Source: Bacteroidales bacterium
Lineage (GTDB): Bacteria > Bacteroidota > Bacteroidia > Bacteroidales > F082
Direction: 5' to 3'
Assembly: GCA_024709145.1 (NCBI GenBank)
Contig: JANJXG010000031.1
Location: 1-56,081 of the forward strand
DNA: 56,081 nucleotides
The stretch's first letter is position 1, and each line of letters begins with the position of its first letter. The translations under genes were made by a program, and so were the position numbers. The notes under the pieces are model-generated. The model was not told the origin of the DNA, searched no databases, and saw only the letters and a program-made list of their open reading frames with translations. Below, one piece after another: positions 8,592-16,138 of the stretch.

Positions 8592-8825
8592 ATGCCAATC
8601 ATAGTTAATCTTGATGTGATGATGGCAAGGCGAAAGATGTCGCTCAACGAGCTGTCAGAAAAGGTGGATTTGACCCTTTCAAACCTTTCAATCCTGAAAA
8701 CAGGCAAAGCCAAAGCCATCCGGTTTAGCACACTCGAAGCCATTTGCAAGGCCCTCGATTGCCAGCCGGGCGACATTCTTGAGTTTGTGGAAGAGAAATT
8801 TGAAAGAGTAATGGGTGACGGATGA
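8592..8825 (+). CDS. small Xre-type HTH transcriptional regulator (YozG-like)
   Basis: This 77-residue protein is little more than a helix-turn-helix: NLDVMMARRKMSLNELSEK, then SNLSILKTGKAKAIRFST, then LEAICKALDCQPGDILEF. It strongly resembles the YozG-like HTH family that is habitually paired with DUF2975 membrane proteins, as it is here. It has no effector domain, so any signal must come from a partner, most simply the membrane protein encoded 3 bases upstream. The dyads around 7993-8018 in the operon promoter are its most likely binding sites. After the stop a small GATGAT-ATA-ATCATC dyad is present at 8820-8834, too A+T rich to call a terminator. Confidence 0.88.
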   Translation: MPIIVNLDVMMARRKMSLNELSEKVDLTLSNLSILKTGKAKAIRFSTLEAICKALDCQPGDILEFVEEKFERVMGDG

Positions 8826-8903
8826 TATAATCATCTTCAATAACTTTCTCATTTTATTTTTCTTACATCAACACTGTCACTGTTCGGCAGCTTCTTCAAT
8901 TTG

Positions 8904-9218
8904 TTAGTTTGAGTTGTCATAAACCTCGAGTGCTGTTACCAAACAGCTGTTTATTCCCTTTAATCCACAAACAGTCAAAGTCATCAGAATGGTATCTTTA
9001 ACTTCGTCTCTGCTGGCACCGGCTTGCTTTGCCATCGGCACATGAAATAAAACAGCTGTTTCGTCACCCTGACAAGCTTTCATGCCGATGTAAATCAATT
9101 GCTTGGTTTTCTGGTCCAATCCTTTTGTGGCGACAAGCGATTTTATTAGGCTGTTAAATCCGGCAAATACTTCGGGTGCCTCATTTTGAAACACTTCATA
9201 GGGGTTTTTACTTTCCAT
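8904..9218 (-). CDS. carboxymuconolactone decarboxylase (CMD/AhpD-like) family protein
   Basis: This 104-residue protein has the all-helical CMD fold: FAGFNSLIKSLVATKGLD, then TKQLIYIGMKACQGDETAVL, then HVPMAKQAGASRDEVKDTIL. AhpD-type members use a CxxC pair followed by His as a peroxidase centre. Here one Cys (about 48) and the His are kept, but the second Cys position is occupied by an acidic residue, so classical AhpD disulfide chemistry is unlikely. A second Cys (about 83) and a third (about 92) lie in the last helix. It follows Tex by 61 bases on the same strand and may share its transcript. Function cannot be stated beyond the family. Confidence 0.8.
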   Translation of the reverse strand: MESKNPYEVFQNEAPEVFAGFNSLIKSLVATKGLDQKTKQLIYIGMKACQGDETAVLFHVPMAKQAGASRDEVKDTILMTLTVCGLKGINSCLVTALEVYDNSN

Positions 9219-9279
9219 ATTTAAGTTTTTTTAATTCTCCCAAAAGGATCAAATTGTTTGATTTATTCCCTAAAAACAT

Positions 9280-11415
9280 TCAAACCTTCATACTCAGGTT
9301 GATCCTTTTCCGCTCGGTGTCAACCTGCAGCACCTTTACCCGAACACGCTGGTTGAGTCGTACCACTTCGTTGGGATCTTTGATGTAACGGTTGGCCATC
9401 TGGCTGAGGTGGACAAGTCCGTCCTGATGCACTCCGATGTCAACGAAGGCGCCAAAAGCAGTGATATTGGTCACCACACCTTCGAGTTCCATACCTTCAT
9501 GAAGGTCGTGGATACTGCGTATGTCTTTGGCAAAAGTGAAGAGTTCAAACTGCCGGCGGGGGTCGCGACCGGGTTTTTCGAGCTCGGAAATAATGTCGCT
9601 GATTGTTTCCGGCCCTGCCGAAGGTCCAATAAATTCGGACGGATTTAGGAGTGAACGAAGGTCTTTACGACCGATGATTGCTTCCACCGACTGACCGATT
9701 TTGCTGGCCATTTTTTCTGCAATGGCATAACTTTCTGGATGTACAGCACTGGCATCCAGTGGGTTTTCGCCGTCCCGAATGCGCAGAAAGCCTGCACATT
9801 GTTCAAAAGCCTTTTGTCCGAGGCGGTTTACTTCAAGCAGTTGTTGACGGTTTTTGAACCCGCCGATATGGCTCCGGTATCTGATGATGCCAGCCGCTAA
9901 CTGTGGCCCAAGTCCGCTCACATACGACAGCAATTGTTCGCTTGCTGTATTCAGTTCCACACCCACTGCATTCACGCAGCTTTCAACAGTCATGGAAAGG
10001 CTTTCTCCCAAAGCTTTTTGATCTACATCGTGCTGGTATTGGCCTACACCGATTGATTTTGGGTCGATCTTGACTAATTCTGCCAGAGGATCCATCAGTC
10101 TGCGTCCGATGCTCACTGCGCCCCGCACCGTTACATCGTAATCAGGGAATTCATCACGGGCAACCTTGCTGGCTGAATATACCGAAGCGCCGCTTTCGTT
10201 CACCATGACTGCCATCACCTCTTTTTCAAAGGGTATTCCCCGTACCAGGTCTTCTGTTTCACGGCCTGCTGTTCCGTTTCCAACAGCAATCACATCAATT
10301 TTGTAGGCATTCACCAGTGTCTTGATTTTTTGAACAGCCTGTTTGGTTTCATGCTGAGGGGGATGCGGGTATATGGTGTCATTATGTATCAGCATGCCAT
10401 GCTCATCGAGTACCACCAATTTGCAGCCTGTTCTGAACCCGGGATCGATGGCCAGGACGCGTTTCTGTCCCAGAGGGGGCGCCAACAGCAGCTGACGCAG
10501 GTTGCCGGCAAACACCTTGATGGCTGTTTCATCTGCTTTTTGCTTATAGGAGGCTGTCATTTCGTTGGCTAATGAGGGGGCAAGAAGCCGTTTAAAGGCA
10601 TCGGAAACAGCCGTTGAAACTTCATGGGCTTTGCGGCTGTCATTACGCACCCATAGCCGGGCTGCGGTTTCAGTGGCAACTGCTTCATCAACAATGATTT
10701 TAACCTTCAGCACCTCCTCAGCTTCTCCGCGCAGCAAAGCCAGAATACGGTGTGAGGGCGCTTTTGACAAAGGCTCGTTCCAATCAAAATATTGCCGGTA
10801 GGTTTTGCCCTCCTCTTCTTTGTCTTTGACAACGGTGCTGCTGATGAGAGCAGTGCGGTGATACAACCGACGGAGTCTTTCTCTCACCCTGGAATCTTCG
10901 CTCACCATTTCGGCGATGATGTCGCGTGCTCCGGCCAGGGCAGCAGCAACATCAGGTACTTCTTTGTCCGGCTTGACAAAAACCAATGCCTGTGATTCCG
11001 GGTCGGTATAATCCTGCCTTAGAAGCTGCAAGGCAAGTGGTTCGAGGCCTCTTTCACGGGCAATGGTGGCTCTTGTTCGGCGTTTTGGTTTGAAAGGAAG
11101 ATAGAGATCTTCAAGCTCCTGCATGCTGTCGGCTTCCATAAAGGAAGCCCTGAGCGCATCGGTCAGCATGCCTTGCTCTTCAACCGACTGCAGGATGACT
11201 TCCCGTCTTTTGTCGAGGGCCATCAGTTGTTGCCAGCGCTTTTGAATTTCTGCAATTATCACCTCATCCATCGAACCGGTTTTTTCTTTTCGGTAACGGG
11301 CAATAAAAGGAATGGTGGCGCCTTCGGATAAAAGGCTCAAGGTGTTGCGTACATGTTGGTAGTCGCGTTGCAACTCCCTGGCTATTAGATCGGCATAATG
11401 GGTAACCTCGTTCAT
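9280..11415 (-). CDS. tex: Tex family RNA-binding transcription accessory protein
   Basis: The frame opens at 11457, but the ATG at 11415 (MNEVTHYADLIAREL) matches the normal Tex amino end; this gives 711 residues, close to the usual 720-780. Order: helical Tex N-terminal domain with IPFIARYRKEKTGSMDE, a YqgF/RuvC-like domain (VLAIDPGFRTGCKL) at about 318-450, helix-hairpin-helix modules (YVSGLGPQLAAGII, then GGFKNRQQLLEV) at about 480-560, and a carboxy-terminal S1 domain (GVVTNITAFGAFVDIG then GLVHLSQM) at about 640-711. Tex binds nucleic acid and, in other bacteria, interacts with the transcription and ribosome machinery. It is divergent from the DUF4136 lipoprotein gene across 262 bases. 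Confidence 0.95.
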   Translation of the reverse strand: MNEVTHYADLIARELQRDYQHVRNTLSLLSEGATIPFIARYRKEKTGSMDEVIIAEIQKRWQQLMALDKRREVILQSVEEQGMLTDALRASFMEADSMQELEDLYLPFKPKRRTRATIARERGLEPLALQLLRQDYTDPESQALVFVKPDKEVPDVAAALAGARDIIAEMVSEDSRVRERLRRLYHRTALISSTVVKDKEEEGKTYRQYFDWNEPLSKAPSHRILALLRGEAEEVLKVKIIVDEAVATETAARLWVRNDSRKAHEVSTAVSDAFKRLLAPSLANEMTASYKQKADETAIKVFAGNLRQLLLAPPLGQKRVLAIDPGFRTGCKLVVLDEHGMLIHNDTIYPHPPQHETKQAVQKIKTLVNAYKIDVIAVGNGTAGRETEDLVRGIPFEKEVMAVMVNESGASVYSASKVARDEFPDYDVTVRGAVSIGRRLMDPLAELVKIDPKSIGVGQYQHDVDQKALGESLSMTVESCVNAVGVELNTASEQLLSYVSGLGPQLAAGIIRYRSHIGGFKNRQQLLEVNRLGQKAFEQCAGFLRIRDGENPLDASAVHPESYAIAEKMASKIGQSVEAIIGRKDLRSLLNPSEFIGPSAGPETISDIISELEKPGRDPRRQFELFTFAKDIRSIHDLHEGMELEGVVTNITAFGAFVDIGVHQDGLVHLSQMANRYIKDPNEVVRLNQRVRVKVLQVDTERKRINLSMKV

Positions 11416-11518
11416 GAATGCTTTTTTGGGCTGGCGAATATAAGGAAGATAGATCAATTATCAGCACAATAACTCATCAGCAATTATTTAGGAATATTCT
11501 CTAAAACCGTTCTGCTCA

Positions 11519-11570
11519 ATTGAAGTTCAATCTGTTAATCAATTTGAAAAGTTGAAAAGGAATTGAACTT
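11519..11570. promoter_or_regulatory. dyad in Tex/DUF4136 divergent intergenic region
   Basis: A perfect 13-bp palindrome ATTGAA-G-TTCAAT (11519-11531) is followed by a further inverted copy of its right half, ATTGAACTT, at 11562-11570. Variants of TTGAA also occur between them. The region separates divergent genes and could bind a regulator of either. It is A+T rich, so chance similarity is possible. Confidence 0.35.
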
Positions 11571-11677
11571 AACAAACGAAAAATTGTTTTTTATTAGTCA
11601 GTCTTATTCTCTTCCTAAATCAAATCAGGTTGAGAAACTGAAAAAATTATCTTGATTATTCATTAAAATACTTAAAA

Positions 11678-12241
11678 ATGAAAACGATTCAATTTTTCGG
11701 GGTCTTGAAAGTTGTGACAGTCCTGGCCGTATCAGCAATTATGTTTGTCTCCTGTTCAAGCCTGAGGGTGGCCACAGATTACGACAAAGAAGTTAACTTT
11801 GGAGCATACAAAACCTTTGGTTTTAATGATAAAACCAATGAATTACCGGTGAATGACCTTGTACGCAAGCGTATTCTGAATGCTGTTGTGAGTGAGCTTA
11901 CGTCCAAAGGCCTGACTCAATCTGAACAGCCTGACCTTGTTATTGATGTGTTGGTTCGGACCTCAGAGCGGGAGTCGGTAACGGCACGTACCGAACCCAT
12001 GAGTCCTTATTTTGGTCGTCGCTGGCGTGTGGGTCCCGGATGGTCGGCAACTACAACTTACGATGTAAGCAGCTATACCGAAGGCACACTGATCATCGGG
12101 ATGGGTGATACAAAAAAACAGGAATTGGTTTGGGAAGGCCGCGGTACAGCTGTGGTTAGCGGTAAAACACCAGAAGAGACCCGCATTAACAAAGCTGTTC
12201 AAAAGATTCTGGCGAGTTTTCCACCAACCCCAAAACCCTGA
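11678..12241 (+). CDS. DUF4136 domain lipoprotein
   Basis: This 187-residue protein starts with a lipoprotein signal peptide, with the lipobox FVSCSS placing the lipidated Cys at about residue 26. The remainder fits the DUF4136 family: LRVATDYDKEVNFGAYKTFG near the start, a middle DLVIDVLVRT strand, and the carboxy end LVWEGRGTAVVSG then INKAVQKILASFPP. It is an envelope lipoprotein of unknown function, probably attached to the outer membrane. Members occur across Bacteroidota and Proteobacteria, often alone, as here. A terminator follows 45 bases after the stop. Confidence 0.88.
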   Translation: MKTIQFFGVLKVVTVLAVSAIMFVSCSSLRVATDYDKEVNFGAYKTFGFNDKTNELPVNDLVRKRILNAVVSELTSKGLTQSEQPDLVIDVLVRTSERESVTARTEPMSPYFGRRWRVGPGWSATTTYDVSSYTEGTLIIGMGDTKKQELVWEGRGTAVVSGKTPEETRINKAVQKILASFPPTPKP

Positions 12242-12283
12242 CCGGAGCTTCAGTGCCTTGAGCTCTTACCTCCGTCATATTTT

Positions 12284-12317
12284 AACCGGTTGGCTATTAC
12301 CTGCCGGTTTTTTTTTG
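12284..12317 (+). terminator. Rho-independent terminator
   Basis: The stem AACCGG/CCGGTT is extended inward by GG/CC pairs around CTATTA and is followed by nine T. It lies 43 bases after the DUF4136 stop. Confidence 0.8.
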
Positions 12318-12417
12318 TTTTATTTCCAAGGCAGACCTAAGAACCCGTTAAACAGTCTATTGCAGATGCTGATCGTGCACTTGGCGAAATGATATCGAAT
12401 CAGCAAAAACTAAAGGT

Positions 12418-12450
12418 TTTTGTCTTTTGAAGTCAAAAATCGTATTTTTG
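12418..12450 (+). promoter_or_regulatory. promoter of the VOC/DUF4256 operon
   Basis: TTTTG (12418-12422) and TATTTTTG (12443-12450) are 20 bp apart, an almost ideal Bacteroidota -33/-7 pair. Transcription should start near 12457, only about 10 bases before the GTG codon that opens the lipoprotein signal peptide of the VOC gene. Confidence 0.75.
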
Positions 12451-12466
12451 ATCCAAATTGGAAGGC

Positions 12467-13009
12467 GTGGACAGAATCATATTCTTTCTTTTGTTATGTG
12501 CAGGTTTCGCAGCTTGCCAACACAACATTCCAGACAACAGCAATATGAAAAGCATGAATAATCAACAACAACATACTGAGAACGAAGCTGATAACCGACC
12601 AAAAGTGACAGGCATTGGCGGCATTTTCTTTTTTTCGGAGAACCCCGACAAAACAAAGGAGTGGTATGCGAAAAATCTTGGTCTGGAAGTAAATCAATGG
12701 GGTTCGAGTTTTGAATTCAGAAATGCAAACCGACCTGAAGAAATCAACTACCTTCAATGGAGCCCTTTCAGGCAGGGAAGCGAATACTTTGCCCCTTCAA
12801 AAAAGGAATTCATGATCAATTACAGGGTGCAACATCTGGAAGAACTGGTAAAACAGCTGCAGGCGAATGGCGTGACAGTGCTCGACAGCATCGAAGTTTA
12901 TGATTACGGCAAATTTGTACACATCATGGACGACGATGGGAATAAGATTGAACTTTGGGAACCCGTCGACAGTGTGTTTACCGCGATGGGACTTAAAACT
13001 ACCAGGTGA
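12467..13009 (+). CDS. VOC (glyoxalase/bleomycin resistance) superfamily protein with lipoprotein signal
   Basis: From the GTG at 12467 the product is 180 residues, beginning with a convincing lipoprotein signal peptide (basic start, Phe/Leu core, lipobox GFAAC with Cys at about 17). A TTG at 12458 would add three residues; an ATG at 12545 would give a cytosolic form without the signal. From about residue 50 there is one VOC module: VTGIGGIFFFSENP, then WYAKNLGLEV, FEFRN, then INYRVQHLEELVKQL and DDDGNKIELWEP. The final Glu (about 166) corresponds to a usual metal ligand, and other ligands are not clear. VOC enzymes are normally cytosolic, so the lipoprotein form is unusual. It is followed 26 bases later by a DUF4256 gene, probably in one operon. 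Substrate is unknown. Confidence 0.78.
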   Translation: MDRIIFFLLLCAGFAACQHNIPDNSNMKSMNNQQQHTENEADNRPKVTGIGGIFFFSENPDKTKEWYAKNLGLEVNQWGSSFEFRNANRPEEINYLQWSPFRQGSEYFAPSKKEFMINYRVQHLEELVKQLQANGVTVLDSIEVYDYGKFVHIMDDDGNKIELWEPVDSVFTAMGLKTTR

Positions 13010-13035
13010 AACACTAACGAAACAAATTGGGTGAA

Positions 13036-13599
13036 ATGACCGGGAATAAACAACTCAACCCTCAACAGGAGATCGATTTACTTCATCTGCTAGGGCAAAG
13101 ATTTGCAGCCAACAGCCACCGCCATTCCAACATTGATTGGTCACAAATCGTCGTGAGGCTCAGTGACTACCCCGCAAAGCTTTGGACGCTTTTCCAAATG
13201 GAAGCAAGTGGTGGCGAACCAGATGTTATAGGTTATGATGCCAAATCGGGCGAGTATCTTTTCGTCGACTGTGCGGCTGAGAGTCCCAAAGGCCGGCGAA
13301 GTCTTTGTTACGACAGGGCTGCGCTTGATGCCCGTAAGGAATTTAAACCTGAAAACAGCGTCATGGATATGGCAGAAGCCATGGGTGTTGAATTGCTCAA
13401 CGAGCAATATTACAGAGAGTTGCAGCTTTTGGGAAGCTTCGACACCAAGACTTCAAGCTGGATTGCAACACCGGCTGACATCCGCAAATTGGGAGGTGCA
13501 CTCTTTGCCGAGTTCCGTTACGGCCATGTCTTTGTTTTTCACAACGGAGCGCAGTCATATTACGCAGCCCGTGGGTTCAGGGGGCTGTTGCGCGTTTGA
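13036..13599 (+). CDS. DUF4256 domain-containing protein
   Basis: The ATG at 13036 is preferred over an in-frame TTG at 13027; the product is 187 residues, the usual size. Recognisable segments are LHLLGQRFAANSHRH near the start, MEASGGEPDVIGYD, YLFVDCAAESPKGRRSLCYD, MDMAEAMGVELLNEQYYREL and the carboxy end FRYGHVFVFHNGAQSYYAARG followed by FRGLL. These match the DUF4256 family, small soluble proteins of unknown function. There is no signal peptide or membrane segment. It lies 26 bases downstream of the VOC gene and 30 bases upstream of the DUF2007 gene, all on the same strand, so one transcript from the promoter at 12418-12450 could cover all three. Confidence 0.85.
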   Translation: MTGNKQLNPQQEIDLLHLLGQRFAANSHRHSNIDWSQIVVRLSDYPAKLWTLFQMEASGGEPDVIGYDAKSGEYLFVDCAAESPKGRRSLCYDRAALDARKEFKPENSVMDMAEAMGVELLNEQYYRELQLLGSFDTKTSSWIATPADIRKLGGALFAEFRYGHVFVFHNGAQSYYAARGFRGLLRV

Positions 13600-13629
13600 C
13601 TATTGAATTGATATAATAATTGTCCAAAA

Positions 13630-14019
13630 ATGTCAAGGGTTTATCTGTCAAATTACAACACTTCCTACGAAGCTCATCTTGTTAAGGGAATGTTGAAAAA
13701 TCATGGAATCGAAAGTTTTATCTCAAATGAGAACAATGCCTTGCTTTTCCCTCATCTGAACGGTATGTCGGGTGCCGGCGTGCAGCTCAGTGTGAACGGG
13801 GAGGATGCGTCACGTGCCTTGGCATTGCTCGAAAACCAGCCAACGGATACCATGCCGCTTTGTCCTTTGTGCGGGTCAGAGCGAATGGTTCCTGATTTTA
13901 AAAATTCGAAGATTCAAAAGATGCTGTTCGTTGCCGCAACACTGCTGAGTGGATTGATGTTTGCCAAAATAAAGAAACCATACAGGTGTCTAGATTGCCA
14001 AAACTCGTTCAAAATATAA
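13630..14019 (+). CDS. DUF2007 protein with a membrane segment and zinc ribbon
   Basis: The first 70 or so of 129 residues form a DUF2007 domain (VYLSNYNTSYEAHLVKGMLK, then GIESFISNENN and VNGEDASRALALL), a small ferredoxin-like fold seen in putative signal-transducing proteins. It is followed by a split zinc ribbon: CPLC at about 78-81 and CLDC at about 120-123, with one hydrophobic segment between them (about 98-114, MLFVAATLLSGLMFAKI). A zinc ribbon interrupted by a membrane-like helix is a common arrangement in DUF2007 proteins of Bacteroidota. Function is unknown. No terminator is visible in the 204 bases before the next gene. Confidence 0.8.
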   Translation: MSRVYLSNYNTSYEAHLVKGMLKNHGIESFISNENNALLFPHLNGMSGAGVQLSVNGEDASRALALLENQPTDTMPLCPLCGSERMVPDFKNSKIQKMLFVAATLLSGLMFAKIKKPYRCLDCQNSFKI

Positions 14020-14223
14020 GGCAGGATGATTTCAATATTCACTTTTCTATTATTCAAAATGACTCGAAGCAGAAACGAACAAGGTGTTTCATTGTCTCAT
14101 AACATGGCTTTTGGTCCCTTCTGCGATTATCCGGGACATAGTCGCAAACGTAGTTTTAACATGTAAACGTTATAGATTCGAGCACTTTTTATATCTTCGT
14201 CGCGAATTAAACCTTGAATTTCC

Positions 14224-15906
14224 ATGAAAAAAACTTTTACACTCCTGTTTTTATTGACTGCTTTCACCGTTGGCTTGAAGGCGCAATCCAACCGAATGTT
14301 GCTGGCCGAAGGTTTCACCAGCACCACTTGTGGTCCATGTGCTGCGCAAAATCCGGCTTTTGATGCCTTGCTTCATGCCAATACCGACAAAATAACAGCC
14401 ATTAAATACCACATGAGCTGGCCTGCTCCGGGCAACGATCCCATGTATTTGCACAACACTGTAGATAACAATGCCAGACGTTCGTATTATAACATCAACT
14501 CGGTGCCCCATGTTTACCTGAGTGGAAATATTTTTCACGGTACCCCGAGCCAGATAAACCAGACTATGCTAAACAATCATGCCAACCAACCGGCTGATTT
14601 TGATATCAAATTGCAGCACAGACTTTCGACCGATCAGGACAGCCTTTATGTGACCATGCTTATCAAAGCCAATGTGGCAGTGAGCGGAAGCCTGATTGCT
14701 CACATTGCTGTGATAGAGGAGGAGGTGCATTTTACTTCAGCACCAGGAACCAACGGTGAAAAAGATTTTTACAATGTGATGAAAGCCCTGATTCCAACCC
14801 GTAACGGCACTGTACTTCCCAACTTTGAAGCCAATGAATATGTGATTATTGAGGCAGGATGGAAGCTGGCAAACGTATATAATATCAGTGAGTTGGCTGC
14901 TGTTGCATTTGTTCAAAACAACACTACCAAATATGTTTACCAGGCCGCCAACAGCAGCACTGAGCCCTTGGTGCCCTTTTACACCAACGATGCTGAGGTT
15001 AAAACGATATCAAATGGTATGAGCTTCAACTGCAGTGGCAGTATGAGTCCCGAAGCAGTGATCACCAACAACAGTGCTGCACCGCTTACAGCTGCAACAG
15101 TCGAATTTGCTGTGAACGGACAAGTGGTGCAAACTGTTAACTGGACCGGATCGTTGGGTTTCAGGCAGACAGCCACAGTAGAGGCCGGACTCATCAGCTT
15201 CGACCTGCTCAACAACAATGATCTTACGGCTACAATCACACAGGTGAATGGCAGTGCCGACGGTTATCCTGTCAACAACACCTTTGTGTCTGCTTTTGCA
15301 TCGGCTCCGATCCTTACCCAGCCGGTTACAGTATACATCCTGCTCAACAGCAAACCTGAAGAAACCAGTTGGGAGCTTCTTAACAGCACTGGCGAAGTTG
15401 TGCAGTCAGGCGGTCCGTACAACACACCCGGCGGAATTATCACGCAGGTGCTGACGATGCCACAGGGAGCCTGCTACGAATTTGTGATGAAAGATGCCGC
15501 CGGCAATGGCCTCTGTTGCGGCGATGGAATCGGATTTTATGCCATCCTCGAAGGCTCGAACACCACCCCCATTTTTTCCGGTCAATCATTTGGCTATGAA
15601 GAACGTAACCAGATTGCTTATGGCTTTGTGGGTGTGGATGAAACAGCTACTGAAACAAAGATTCAATTGCAACCCAATCCTGCAAGCAATGATGTCAGCT
15701 TTTTAATCAATCTTAAGCAATCATCAGAGGTTAAAGTACTGATTCACGATTTAAGTGGACGACTGATGATAAGCAACAGCTATGGGCAACTTGAAGCAGG
15801 TCAACATCTGCTTTCACAAACTGTCAGCGAGCTGGCAACAGGCGTTTATATGGTCAGCATCAAATACAACAACGGTATTCTGACATCACGTCTAATGGTA
15901 GAATAG
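14224..15906 (+). CDS. T9SS-secreted Omp28-type thioredoxin-like protein
   Basis: The 560-residue product opens with a signal peptide (residues 1-20, ending LKAQ) and goes straight into an Omp28-type thioredoxin-like domain with CGPC at Cys36/Cys39 (GFTSTTCGPCAAQNPAF), continuing to about residue 240. An Ig/CARDB-like region (about 255-360) follows, then a beta domain with ETSWELLNSTGEVVQSGGPY and the Cys pair of GNGLCCGDG, typical of Bacteroidota surface proteins. A type A sorting tail (LQPNPASNDVSFLINL to the end) closes it. This is the third CxxC/T9SS protein in the window, lacking the MAM-like domain of the two at 0.8-4.9 kb. A strong terminator follows. It should be surface-attached or released; thiol-disulfide exchange is inferred from the motif. 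Confidence 0.87.
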   Translation: MKKTFTLLFLLTAFTVGLKAQSNRMLLAEGFTSTTCGPCAAQNPAFDALLHANTDKITAIKYHMSWPAPGNDPMYLHNTVDNNARRSYYNINSVPHVYLSGNIFHGTPSQINQTMLNNHANQPADFDIKLQHRLSTDQDSLYVTMLIKANVAVSGSLIAHIAVIEEEVHFTSAPGTNGEKDFYNVMKALIPTRNGTVLPNFEANEYVIIEAGWKLANVYNISELAAVAFVQNNTTKYVYQAANSSTEPLVPFYTNDAEVKTISNGMSFNCSGSMSPEAVITNNSAAPLTAATVEFAVNGQVVQTVNWTGSLGFRQTATVEAGLISFDLLNNNDLTATITQVNGSADGYPVNNTFVSAFASAPILTQPVTVYILLNSKPEETSWELLNSTGEVVQSGGPYNTPGGIITQVLTMPQGACYEFVMKDAAGNGLCCGDGIGFYAILEGSNTTPIFSGQSFGYEERNQIAYGFVGVDETATETKIQLQPNPASNDVSFLINLKQSSEVKVLIHDLSGRLMISNSYGQLEAGQHLLSQTVSELATGVYMVSIKYNNGILTSRLMVE

Positions 15907-15932
15907 ATTTCCCTATCTCATTATAACAAAAG

Positions 15933-15963
15933 GCCTCCGTTTACTTTCGAACGGAGGCTTTTT
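15933..15963 (+). terminator. Rho-independent terminator
   Basis: The perfect 9-bp stem GCCTCCGTT/AACGGAGGC with an 8-base loop is followed by five T. It ends the T9SS gene; the A-run on the other side may also let it end transcription arriving from the minus-strand ATPase gene. Confidence 0.92.
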
Positions 15964-16138
15964 GTTTTCTGTGCTTTTCTGGCATTTATCCACAGTTTAA
16001 ACTGGTATAATATGAATCTGTTCCTTTATTGGAGATAAATAAGCCCTATCGCTCACCAAAAAGTTGTTTTTTATGTCGGGACTTTTGCAAATGGCTGATG
16101 AAAGAAAAGATAGTTACACCCAAAAAGCGCGAGCATAA

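Noticed and set aside
13235-13606. 123-codon plus-strand frame inside the DUF4256 gene.
   Set aside because: It is a shadow frame of a well-recognised family gene.
14026-14166. 46-codon plus-strand frame between the DUF2007 and the third CxxC T9SS gene.
   Set aside because: Composition is unlike a protein domain or membrane peptide, and there is no neighbour logic; treated as chance.
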